64,000 nucleotides of DNA. It comes from JAKVCB01 sp965243695 (GTDB lineage: Bacteria > Planctomycetota > Planctomycetia > Pirellulales > Lacipirellulaceae). Numbering within the stretch: the first letter of the stretch is position 1; each line of letters begins with the position of its first letter. Both the position numbers and the translations under genes were made by a program. Of this stretch, positions 35,666 through 44,347 are shown one piece after another. The notes beneath the pieces were generated by a model that saw only the letters and a list, made by a program, of their open reading frames with translations, made no database searches and was not told where the DNA came from. The DNA is taken from the NCBI GenBank assembly GCA_965243695.1, contig CBDEWC010000047.1, positions 62,001 through 126,000 on the forward strand, in the 5' to 3' direction.

Positions 35666-37114
35666 TTACGCGATGATCTTCTCTACGACGTGCGCGTCGG
35701 TAACGACCGCATCGGTCAGAGTCTCTGGCCTTCCGTGATGCGTAAACGTCAGTTGGTTGTGATCAAGCCCAAGCTGGTGGAGCAATGTCGCATGCAGGTC
35801 ATTGACAGTGACGCGATCTTCGACGGCACGGTAGCCAAAATCGTCGGTTGCGCCGTGAATGTGGCCTGATTTAAATCCGCCGCCAGCGAGGAGCAGGCTG
35901 AACGCATTGCGATTGTGATCGCGTCCCGTACCATTTTGTGAGATGGGCAATCGTCCAAACTCGCCACTCCAGATGACAATGGTGTCTTCCAGCAATCCCC
36001 GCTGCTTCAGGTCGGTGATCAATGCAGCAGAGGGCTTGTCTGCAAAGGCGAAACAGGCTTCGTTTTCTGATTTTACATTTGAGTGGGAGTCCCATACCTG
36101 CGTATTGCCACCAAGCAGGTCTGGAAACACCTGGACAAACCGCACGCCTGCCTCAACCATTCTTCGTGCCATCAGGCACCGCAAACCATAGCGCTCTGTC
36201 GGCTTATCGTCCAGGCCATACATTTTGCGGGTTGCAGCAGATTCGCTGGAAAGGTCGAGCAACTCCCCGGCGGCCATTTGCATCCGCGCCGCCAGTTCAT
36301 AATTTTGGATCCGAGCTTCCAGCGCCGATTCGTGTGGAAATTTCTCCTGGTGTGCGCGGTTGAGTTGGGCCAGCACCCGCAAGTTGTCGGCCTGAACCTC
36401 AGCAGGTGGTGGTGACTTCGACTTAAGGTTGAGGACCGGCGTACCTGAAGTGCTAATCTCCGTGCCGCGAAACATGGCTGGAAGCCAGCTGTTTTGCCAA
36501 AGGAGCGTACCGCTCGTGTTGTAGCCATTTGGATCACGGAGCACGATATAGGCAGGCAGGTTTTCGTTGGCACTGCCCAAGGCATAGGTGATCCAGGAAC
36601 CCAATGCCGGTCGTCCCGGGAAGATCTTCCCGGTGTTTAACGCAACAAGCGCTTCGGTATGATTGTTGTGAAAGCTGGCCATCGACCGGACCAGGCACAG
36701 TTCGTCGGCGACGGTACCAATATGCGGCAAAATGTTGGCCATCCGCATGCCGCACTGGCCGTATTCTTGAAACGGAAACGGACTGCGGAGCAGTTTGTTA
36801 AATTCGCTGCCTGGCTGAAACTGCTCGACCTTCTCCGTATGGACTGTCCCGTCGAATTTCTTCAGCATAGGTTTTTCATCAAACAGATCCATCTGTCCCG
36901 GACCGCCGTTCTGCACCAGCATGATGACCGACTTTGCCTTGGCCGGAAATTGCGCCGGTTGCGGCTGGGAGCTCATGCCGGCCAGGTGTGCAGTGTGGTT
37001 CGTGCTTCCGTGGGCGAGATCCAATCCGCGAAGATAGGTCGCTGCCAGGGTGCCAAGTCCCAGGCCGCTCATCTGCAACATTTCGCGACGTGATAATTGA
37101 GGTATCCAGGCCAT
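35666..37114 (-). CDS. DUF1501 protein with Tat-type signal
   Basis: The 482-residue protein begins with a twin-arginine-like leader (SRREMLQMSGLGLG, about residues 8-21), then has the DUF1501 features: KAKSVIMLVQNGGPGQMDLFD, a GTVADELCLVRSM stretch and the C-terminal IVIWSGEFGRLPISQNGTGRDHN (about residues 390-412). DUF1501 proteins are related to the alkaline phosphatase/sulfatase fold and are expanded in planctomycetes, usually next to DUF1549/DUF1553 proteins. The upstream gene here is exactly that, 38 bp away. Probably exported. The biochemical role is unknown. Confidence 0.9.
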   Translation of the reverse strand: MAWIPQLSRREMLQMSGLGLGTLAATYLRGLDLAHGSTNHTAHLAGMSSQPQPAQFPAKAKSVIMLVQNGGPGQMDLFDEKPMLKKFDGTVHTEKVEQFQPGSEFNKLLRSPFPFQEYGQCGMRMANILPHIGTVADELCLVRSMASFHNNHTEALVALNTGKIFPGRPALGSWITYALGSANENLPAYIVLRDPNGYNTSGTLLWQNSWLPAMFRGTEISTSGTPVLNLKSKSPPPAEVQADNLRVLAQLNRAHQEKFPHESALEARIQNYELAARMQMAAGELLDLSSESAATRKMYGLDDKPTERYGLRCLMARRMVEAGVRFVQVFPDLLGGNTQVWDSHSNVKSENEACFAFADKPSAALITDLKQRGLLEDTIVIWSGEFGRLPISQNGTGRDHNRNAFSLLLAGGGFKSGHIHGATDDFGYRAVEDRVTVNDLHATLLHQLGLDHNQLTFTHHGRPETLTDAVVTDAHVVEKIIA

Positions 37115-37152
37115 GGAAGAAACCTTAATCCGTTGTTGGAGTTAGAACCGTA

Positions 37153-40100
37153 CTATTGTACGTACAAAAATTCATTGGTATTGAACAATGTGTGGCAAAA
37201 ATGGACCAATGCTTTTTCAGCAGCTTCATCAGCGTTCATGTTTAATTGCTGGTACCGAGCCGTGTGACGCCCGATGAGCTCGACACAAAGCCGTGATTCT
37301 GTCTCACTGGGAGTGCGGCACAAAGCAAGCTGGTATGCCCAATCGACCTGTGCTGCAGACGACCCATCGGCAGCTTCGCGGGCCACGCGCTGGGCAAAAT
37401 GGCCTGCTTGCTCGAGAACAAACTCGTCATTCATCATGGTAAGCGATTGAGTCACGACTGCCGACGGTTTTCGGCAAGTGCAGTTACTCGTCAGGAAAGG
37501 CTGATCAAAGGTAGTCAAAATCGACAAGTGATAATTTCTCCGGTTGAGCACGTACAGACTGCGACGGAGATGGGAGGTGCTCGTTGGCAATGAATCCATG
37601 TTGATCACGATTTTTCCGTCAGGACGCGCCAGCAACGGAATTGGTGGTCCGCCGAGGGTGCGATCCAGCTGGCCGCTCACCGCCAGGATTCGATCACGGA
37701 TATGCTCCGATGAAAGTTGGCGCAACCGACCGTGCCAAAGCAGGTTGTTGGCTGGATCACCCTGGATCCCAGAGTCCACATCCTGACCGAAAGGTGCTTG
37801 CCGATAGACGCTGGACATGACGATTTTTTTTACGAGGGGTTTGACCTTCCAGCCACCCTCGATAAATTCGGTTGCTAACCAGTCGAGCAGTTCAGGATGC
37901 GTTGGTCGCGCTCCGGATATCCCAAAATTATCGCTTGTCTCGACAATGCCTTTGCCCAGCAATTCCTGCCAGAGTCGATTGACAAATACACGCGCGACCA
38001 AACTGCCGGCAATGGAATCGGGATTAGTAATCTGCTCTGCAATCGCCAGGCGCCGACCGCTTGTATCGCCCTGTGGTTGTAGCTCTGACTGCGACTCGAG
38101 ATGATCTGCTGCCCGAGCTTGAGTTAGAATCGTCAACGACGCAGGTTGGACTTCGACACCAGGTTTTTCGACCTGTCCGCGGCGCAGCAGGTACGTAGGG
38201 GACGGTGGATTTTGCTCAACCGCAACTTGCAGTACAGGGTACTCTTTCTTTTGGGCGTTCAGGGCAGCAAGTTTTGTGTCAATTTCTGCAATTTCCGCCG
38301 CGCCTTCTTCCTTGTCCAGCATGTTTCGCTGCTCTTTGAGCGCTGCGATCTGGGGATCAATGTCAGCGTTGTGGTGATGGATCTCCTCTTTTTCCTGTTG
38401 GGTTGGTCCGGCCATTCCGTGTTCTATGGAGGTGGCCCACCGCTGAGGATTAAACACCGGCGAAAAATTTGCCAGCCACCGATAGTAGTCCAGCTGGGCG
38501 ATTGGTTCATACTTGTGGTTGTGGCACTTGGCGCATCCTACGGTCAGGGCAAACAGGTTATTAGCCACAATTTCCCCGGTTTGCTGTAGGACATAGTTGC
38601 GAATATCGGAAGTGTTTAACTCGTTCTGATCGGTGTCATCATCGGCACACAAAAGAAATCCGGTTGCGGTCAACAGTTCCACCATTTCTGGGGTCAGGTG
38701 CTCAGCATTGCGCCAGTCCACCAGTTCGTCGCCAGCCAATTGTTCCATCAAGAATCGGTTCCACGGCTTGTCATGATTCAATGCACGAACAACGTAGTCC
38801 CGGTAGCGCCATCGGCCCCGAAGCGGTTTGATGATTACGAAGTCATTATCCCTCCCAAACACATCGACATAGCCGGACCAGTCGAGCCAGCTGCGTCCCC
38901 AGCGTTCACCAAAATGCTCCGAGGCGAGAAGGCGATCGACGAGCTGCTCATAAGCCTGATCACTTTCGTTGGCCAGGAACTGCAGCATTTCCTGCGGCGA
39001 AGGGGGAAGGCCCAGTAGATCAAAACAGATCCGGCGGAGCAGAGTTACCCGGCTGGCTTCGGGAGCCAGGGTCAGTTCAAGCGGCTCAAGTTTCGCAAGC
39101 ACAAACGCATCAATGGGTGTCCGTACTCGATTCGCACCGGTCACTTTCGGTGGTTCGTGCCGGGCTAGGTTTTGAAATGCCCAAAAAGATCGATCTTCCT
39201 CCGAGATCAACGCATCCAAGTTGACCGGAGCAATCTCTTCATCAGCAGATGCGCCCGTCTCAATCCAGCGGCGAATCACAGAAATTTGGTCGTTGTCAAG
39301 TAAATCGGCCCCCTCGGGTGGCATGCGGCCTTCGATGATTTGATCCATCAGGTCGCTGAATTCTGGGTGGCCGCGCGAGATTACCGGTCCGCTGTCGCCA
39401 CCGCGCAGCATCGCAGTGACAGACCGGAGATCGACACCCGCTTCGTGCAAATCGCGACCATGACATTCGTGGCAATGTTGGGCCAGTATCGGACGCACAT
39501 CGCGCTCGAAATGGGGTGCGGTTTCAATCGATAAATTGAGTGCATATTTTTCCGCAAGGTAGCTCTTTAGGGAGTTTTGCTCGTCAGGATCGAGCATGCG
39601 GTTATAAATCAGCACCTCTGCCAAATCGCCTTCAAAATAAGAATTTGGGTCTTCCCACCCAAACTGCTGACCGATCGCCAGTCGCACCTCTTTTTTGAAG
39701 CCGTGAAAGTCGCGAGCGCCCAGCAGTCCAGCGCCGTTGCGCGCTCCATCAAGAAAATGTATCCAGTTCTGCGCACCGGCGTAAATAATTTCAACAACGT
39801 GCGACCTCGCATCGCAACTCACTGACAAGGCGGAACCTTCATCACCATAATGAGTACCGATTCGCATCCGCCCATCACCCTGTGGGCCGACCCAAAAGCC
39901 ACGTTGTTTGACCGTGTTCGGCTTGGATAAATCACCGTCTGTAGGTTGAAATTCCAGCAGGCGAGGATGCGAACGCGTACTGCCCTTTTTGGTCCTCATC
40001 ACAAGTACGATGTGGATCGGCTGGTCGCGGTAAGGGAACCCCTCAATTTTTCCGCAGGTCAGTTGATCATTGCCGTGAAACCGCACTGCCGGTTTTCCTC

Positions 40101-40371
40101 CGAACTGGTCTGCTTCACACGTTGGTTGTTGGGCAATTTCATCCTGTGTGAAGTGATTCCCTTTTCCGCTTTTGTCCAACCAGGATACGAGCGGTTTGCC
40201 GTTGGCAGGGTGTGCGTCAGGTTTGCCGTCGTTGTTAACATCGCTGGCATCAAGCCACAAAACGAGTCCCTCGGGCAGGGGAGCGGTTGCCCATGCGCTA
40301 GCGATCAAGATTGTCGCGGCAAGCATGGCCGTGACCGCAGAGGTGATGTGTCTGGCAATCGCAAAAAACAT
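37153..40371 (-). CDS. LamG-PSCyt1-DUF1549-DUF1553 planctomycete cytochrome-type protein
   Basis: The 1072-residue exported protein has a signal peptide (about residues 1-30), a LamG/concanavalin-like lectin domain (about 32-280, including the Ca-site-like DVNNDGKPD), then a PSCyt1 haem motif CHECH (Cys300/Cys303/His304). DUF1549 follows (about 410-620) with a second CAKCH near residue 600, then a coiled region and DUF1553 (about 800-1050). This architecture is characteristic of planctomycetes and is thought to act at the cell surface on large polymers. It is paired with the DUF1501 gene downstream. Electron-transfer and carbohydrate-binding roles are inferred from domains. Confidence 0.92.
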   Translation of the reverse strand: MFFAIARHITSAVTAMLAATILIASAWATAPLPEGLVLWLDASDVNNDGKPDAHPANGKPLVSWLDKSGKGNHFTQDEIAQQPTCEADQFGGKPAVRFHGNDQLTCGKIEGFPYRDQPIHIVLVMRTKKGSTRSHPRLLEFQPTDGDLSKPNTVKQRGFWVGPQGDGRMRIGTHYGDEGSALSVSCDARSHVVEIIYAGAQNWIHFLDGARNGAGLLGARDFHGFKKEVRLAIGQQFGWEDPNSYFEGDLAEVLIYNRMLDPDEQNSLKSYLAEKYALNLSIETAPHFERDVRPILAQHCHECHGRDLHEAGVDLRSVTAMLRGGDSGPVISRGHPEFSDLMDQIIEGRMPPEGADLLDNDQISVIRRWIETGASADEEIAPVNLDALISEEDRSFWAFQNLARHEPPKVTGANRVRTPIDAFVLAKLEPLELTLAPEASRVTLLRRICFDLLGLPPSPQEMLQFLANESDQAYEQLVDRLLASEHFGERWGRSWLDWSGYVDVFGRDNDFVIIKPLRGRWRYRDYVVRALNHDKPWNRFLMEQLAGDELVDWRNAEHLTPEMVELLTATGFLLCADDDTDQNELNTSDIRNYVLQQTGEIVANNLFALTVGCAKCHNHKYEPIAQLDYYRWLANFSPVFNPQRWATSIEHGMAGPTQQEKEEIHHHNADIDPQIAALKEQRNMLDKEEGAAEIAEIDTKLAALNAQKKEYPVLQVAVEQNPPSPTYLLRRGQVEKPGVEVQPASLTILTQARAADHLESQSELQPQGDTSGRRLAIAEQITNPDSIAGSLVARVFVNRLWQELLGKGIVETSDNFGISGARPTHPELLDWLATEFIEGGWKVKPLVKKIVMSSVYRQAPFGQDVDSGIQGDPANNLLWHGRLRQLSSEHIRDRILAVSGQLDRTLGGPPIPLLARPDGKIVINMDSLPTSTSHLRRSLYVLNRRNYHLSILTTFDQPFLTSNCTCRKPSAVVTQSLTMMNDEFVLEQAGHFAQRVAREAADGSSAAQVDWAYQLALCRTPSETESRLCVELIGRHTARYQQLNMNADEAAEKALVHFCHTLFNTNEFLYVQ

Positions 40372-40832
40372 GACAGGTTCGTGGGAGATCAGAACGAAAT
40401 CGATTGCGGCGGCGAAAAAAAGAAGCCCTGCTCCAGTTTAGCAGATATTCGAGCCCTGGGGCACCTTGTAAAATGGTGCGAGCCCTGTGCGGGCTGCCAC
40501 TACCGCCGCAAGACTGGAGCCCTGCTCCTTGCAGTTTTTGGTTGCGGCATCGCGCTGCACCTGCGGCGCCAACGGACTGCGGCCTTCTTTTTTGCCCGTT
40601 TCCCAGGCGAGTCCCCGGAGAGGTGTCTGTGACGAATAAGATCCCGAAACTTGGGGCCAGGAAAATAAAATGCACCGGGAGTGTTCTTCACGTTCGCCAG
40701 TGAGTTGACATGCCGTTACAATGGTCGACACTCAAGTCATGAAGCGCTGCTCGACACAGCCCAGTATAGAAAACAACGCCAGATAGAAAAAAGTCCAGAT
40801 AGAAAACAACCCAGATAGAAAAACAAGCGGAA
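40372..40832. other. Divergent intergenic region
   Basis: 461 bp between the PSCyt gene and the PhyH gene, both reading outward. No gene is supported: the overlapping frames on both strands lack RBS and domains. The right end carries the 16-bp repeat array at 40761-40827. Confidence 0.5.
40761..40827 (+). repeat. About 16-bp degenerate tandem repeat (4 copies) before the PhyH start
   Basis: Copies begin at 40761, 40779, 40795 and 40811 on the theme ccagatagaaaacaac, with length and base variation (16-18 bp). The array ends 5 bp before ATG 40833, so it forms the immediate leader. Confidence 0.85.
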
Positions 40833-41780
40833 ATGAGTTCTATTCAAACTGCCGCCTCCAAAATCGATGCCGCACTGCCCCACCTGTTGGAGCACGGCTA
40901 TGCCGTCATTGAAAATGTCTTGTCAGACGCGCAGCTAGCGACCTTACGGAGCCAGGTCGATGAGGTCCTCACCACCGAACGTGCCGCACCGATAATGGGT
41001 GAAAATGGGGCCTCTGCTTCGGCGGATGCTGCAATGGAAGCGTACATGGCCGATAGTTACTCAGTCAGTGCCGACGAGCTGGAGCGGCTATTGCAGCGCG
41101 TATGTACTACCCGCGCCGCTGAACTCGATACACCATGGCCGGTCGACATCGCAGACGTCAACAAGACGTTTTTGCATTTGCCAACGTTATTCGACGAGGA
41201 CCTCTCGCAGCGACTGTGGAATTTGTTGAACAAAGTCGACGGAGCAGGGGCCCTGGTTGAGCACCCGCTGATTTTGGAGCTGGTCGGTGCGCTATTGGGG
41301 GCCGACTGCGTGCTTTCAGATTGCAGCGCCACGAGCATTGGGCCCGGCACGGGCGGCGGCGCCTGGCACGTGGACGTTCCGTTGGGACAGCTCGCCGAAC
41401 CGCTTCCCGATTTTCCACTCACCACTCAGAACGTGTGGATGCTCGACGACTTTACCGAGGATAACGGGGCGACGCGTGTTGTACCGGGCAGTCACCTCTC
41501 CCGGCGTAAGCCAAGTTGGTCCGAAGACGCCGTACCGGACGAAATTACGCTGACTGCTCCGGCAGGCTCGGTTGCTATGTGGCTTTCTAATACCTGGCAT
41601 CAATCTGGCCCCAATAAAACGGATCGACCCCGGCGGGCCATCCTTTGTTACTACAGCCGATCCTGGATCAAGCCGTTTAACGACTTCCGGGCCGGTATCC
41701 CACGCGAAAAGGCCGAGCAGTTCTCGCCAACGTTGCGTTACCTGATTGGCTACTCAGCGCAGGCCCCCAGGCGAGGCTAA
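40833..41780 (+). CDS. Phytanoyl-CoA dioxygenase (PhyH) family protein
   Basis: The 315-residue protein fits the Fe(II)/2-oxoglutarate PhyH family: HGYAVIENVLSDAQL near residue 20, the iron-binding HxD in AWHVDVP (about residue 175), a jelly-roll core, and the distal His and co-substrate Arg in NTWHQSGPNKTDRPRRAI (about 255-272). Members hydroxylate diverse small molecules. The following gene encodes a sulfatase, so the pair may act on a sulfated organic compound, but the substrate cannot be read from sequence. No signal peptide. Confidence 0.88.
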   Translation: MSSIQTAASKIDAALPHLLEHGYAVIENVLSDAQLATLRSQVDEVLTTERAAPIMGENGASASADAAMEAYMADSYSVSADELERLLQRVCTTRAAELDTPWPVDIADVNKTFLHLPTLFDEDLSQRLWNLLNKVDGAGALVEHPLILELVGALLGADCVLSDCSATSIGPGTGGGAWHVDVPLGQLAEPLPDFPLTTQNVWMLDDFTEDNGATRVVPGSHLSRRKPSWSEDAVPDEITLTAPAGSVAMWLSNTWHQSGPNKTDRPRRAILCYYSRSWIKPFNDFRAGIPREKAEQFSPTLRYLIGYSAQAPRRG

Positions 41781-41820
41781 GGGCTTTGGCCCGCGGACCT
41801 GCGCCTTTCACTTTGTTTTT

Positions 41821-41928
41821 CACTGGGCCTTTCACTGGGCCTTTCGCTGGGCCTGTCGCTGGGCCTGTCGCTGGGCCTGTCGCTGGGCCTGTCGCTGGGC
41901 CTGTCGCTGGGCCTGTCGCTGGGCCTGT
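41821..41928 (+). repeat. 12-bp minisatellite, 9 copies
   Basis: Two copies of cactgggccttt (41821-41844) are followed by seven exact copies of cgctgggcctgt (41845-41928). All six frames stay open through it because 12 is divisible by three, which creates false ORFs (Asp-Arg-Pro-Ser, Thr-Gly-Pro-Ala and similar repeats). It lies 40 bp after the PhyH stop. Confidence 0.97.
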
Positions 41929-42050
41929 GTTGTTGGCGAGAGTCGATCGTAAACCATTCTGCACCGACAACCGGCCCTAACCTTTTGTCGCACATGCTTT
42001 GACTGGCGATGTGGATTTCTTACAATGCCTGGGCGCCTTTTCGGGGCAGT

Positions 42051-42100
42051 GCGCCGCAGGCTGGATGCGCCGCAGGATGCCAGTGTCGCAGGATGGCAGT
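42051..42100 (+). repeat. Degenerate 16-18-bp tandem repeat before the sulfatase gene
   Basis: Three related units, gcgccgcaggctggat (42051-42066), gcgccgcaggatgccagt (42067-42084) and gtcgcaggatggcagt (42085-42100), lie just upstream of the sulfatase start. The degeneracy suggests an older duplication. Confidence 0.75.
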
Positions 42101-42130
42101 TGGATGAGGCTGGTAGGATTCCGGACGCCC

Positions 42131-43552
42131 ATGGGTGAGAAGCCAAACTTCCTGATCATCATGTCCGATCAGCATGCGCCCGATACGATTGGGCGCATGG
42201 GGCATTCGGCCGTGCAGACGCCTACGCTGGATCAACTCATGGCCAGCGGGGTTTCCTTCCGTAACGCATATTGCGGTTACCCGATGTGTACGCCGTCGCG
42301 GGCAAGTTTCATGACCGGCCAGTTGACGCCTGAGCACGGGGTGTGGGAACTCGGCACGCCGTTGCGATCGGATCTGCCGACGTGGCCGCACGTGCTTCGC
42401 CAGGCCGGCTACACCACCTCGATCAGTGGCCGCATGCATTTCGTCGGCAACGATAAGATGCATGGTTTTCAGAGAAGGGCTCATCCGGACATCGCCGAGA
42501 TGCTGACACCGTCGGCCTACGGTGACTGGGACGAACCGCAGGGTGATGATCATGTTATGCTTGCAGCCCTTAAGAGTGCGGGCCCGACGAAGGAGCCGAC
42601 CGAAGCGGAGCGATTCGACCGTGCTGTTTATGAAGCAGCCACCAAGGAGATGTCCTCGCTCGTATCCAATCAAAGCAGTTGCCCATGGGCCCTTATGGTG
42701 GGCTTTTATCTGCCGCACTTCGAGTATGCCATAAGCCAGGATTACTACGACAGGTATGACGGGGTGGATATCCCGCTGCCTCGTGTTGCTCCGAATGGAC
42801 AGACCTACGAAGACCTGATCCCGCCACAGCTGGAGAATAATAGAAAATGGCTGGGACTGACCAGCGATGGCGCATCGGAAGATGAAGTGCGAATGGCGCG
42901 ACGATGTTACTACGGCATGATCACCTGCATGGATGAATTTGTAGGGCGACTCATTTCTCATCTGCATCAAGTCGGAGCCGCCGACAACACCTGGGTGATC
43001 TATCTTTCAGATCACGGCGACAACATGGGGGAGCACGGATTCTGGTCGAAGCTGAATTTCTACGAGGAGAGTGTTCGTATTCCTTTTGTGGTGGCGCCAC
43101 CCGCGTATGCCAATGCGGGTGCCCAGTGCGAGACTCCGGTATCGATGGTCGATTGGATGAGTACGGTGCTTGACCTCACGGGCCAGAAACTGGCGTTCGA
43201 GGAGTTGCCCGGACGTTCGCTCGTGCCATTGATCGAAAACCCGGCGCTAGCATGGCCTGAACGGACAGTCTTTTCCGACTACGCCTGCGATGGGACGCGG
43301 GTACCGATGCGGATGATTCGTCGTGGGCGATGGAAAGCCTGTTTTGCGCCTGGTCTTCCGCCGGTGCTGTTCGATCTCGACAGTGACCCTTATGAATGGA
43401 ATGACCTCGGCACAGAGAGCTCTACCCGGCATATTCTCGAGGATCTCCATCGCCTCGCGTGCTCGAGCGGATGGGATGCTGAATCTCTACGAGAGGATAT
43501 TCTGCTGCACAAGCGGCGATTGAAGTACATTGATCAGGTGGAATCCAAATAG
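42131..43552 (+). CDS. Type I sulfatase (formylglycine-dependent)
   Basis: The protein has the sulfatase N-terminal metal-binding start NFLIIMSDQHAPD, the modification motif in GYPMCTPSRASFMTGQ (Cys converted to formylglycine by FGE, about residue 50), SDHGDNMGEHG (about 290) and a C-terminal subdomain. It hydrolyses sulfate esters. The sequence resembles the choline-sulfatase/arylsulfatase-like group. ATG 42131 is chosen because MGEKPNFL begins the fold; ATG 42104 is possible. No signal peptide is visible from either start, unlike most planctomycete sulfatases, so it may be cytoplasmic. PhyH partner upstream. Confidence 0.9.
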   Translation: MGEKPNFLIIMSDQHAPDTIGRMGHSAVQTPTLDQLMASGVSFRNAYCGYPMCTPSRASFMTGQLTPEHGVWELGTPLRSDLPTWPHVLRQAGYTTSISGRMHFVGNDKMHGFQRRAHPDIAEMLTPSAYGDWDEPQGDDHVMLAALKSAGPTKEPTEAERFDRAVYEAATKEMSSLVSNQSSCPWALMVGFYLPHFEYAISQDYYDRYDGVDIPLPRVAPNGQTYEDLIPPQLENNRKWLGLTSDGASEDEVRMARRCYYGMITCMDEFVGRLISHLHQVGAADNTWVIYLSDHGDNMGEHGFWSKLNFYEESVRIPFVVAPPAYANAGAQCETPVSMVDWMSTVLDLTGQKLAFEELPGRSLVPLIENPALAWPERTVFSDYACDGTRVPMRMIRRGRWKACFAPGLPPVLFDLDSDPYEWNDLGTESSTRHILEDLHRLACSSGWDAESLREDILLHKRRLKYIDQVESK

Positions 43553-43890
43553 CCGAATGCGCCAATCATCAAAGTGACATGGTTTTAAGTATTCGTGCAG
43601 TGTCGTGCCGACATACCCGTGGAGCTCAAAGAAGAGGCGCAGGCCTGTCGCGGATGATCGAGCGGTCAGGCAATGGTGCAATCCACCAAAGCTTGCGTGC
43701 CACGTGCGAATGTTGCAACCGATGTTTACTACTTGTTTTTCGCTTGAGCGCGTTGGAAATATTCTCGATCAGTGCCGGATCCGGGGCGAGCCACTTTTCG
43801 GCGCCTTCTCGCAGATAACATGCATTCTGCCTGACTTCAATCGGAGGAGATTGTCGTTGAAGTCAGAGAACAGCTGTGCCAGTCAGGCAG
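43553..43890. other. Intergenic region, nothing recognised
   Basis: 338 bp between the sulfatase stop and tRNA-Leu. No coding evidence, repeat or terminator identified. Confidence 0.5.
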
Positions 43891-43974
<84 letters not shown>

Positions 43975-44347
43975 AATTTGGTGGAGCGATGAAGTATAGT
44001 GCCCCTTCCGTAAGTGGGCTAGGTGGCCCTGGGTTCTCCCAGGAGAAGATTGGCCGTGGCGGGGGACGTGTGGCCATGGTGTGAGGTTTGCTTCCCGTTT
44101 CAGTCCCTGTTTCTTGTTTCCCGCTGGGAAAATCTGTTTGCGAATCTTGTAGACCGAGTGCGTAGAAGGCGGACCAGAAAAGAGTCCAATCTTGGTTTCG
44201 GCGAACCTCAGCTGGCATTTTGTCGCGATGGTCGGGCAGGGCGCCTTCCAGGGGAGCGGACGGGGTTACTAGCAGGATCGATCTTTCGTGCTGCGTCAGG
44301 ACGACCAGATGACCTTGTGGGGTTGCCTGAGCCGCCAGGTTGCATCC
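43975..44347. other. Intergenic region, nothing recognised
   Basis: 373 bp between tRNA-Leu (minus strand) and the end of the permease gene. It would hold the tRNA promoter. Open frames here lack coding features. Confidence 0.5.

Noticed and set aside
41815..41935. Possible CRISPR array
   Set aside because: The repeats are contiguous 12-bp units with no spacers and no cas genes nearby.
41677..42146. Frames on both strands with Thr-Gly-Pro-Ala, Asp-Arg-Pro-Ser or Arg-Trp-Ala-Cys repeats
   Set aside because: They arise from the 12-bp minisatellite at 41821-41928, which keeps all frames open. No RBS or conserved features.
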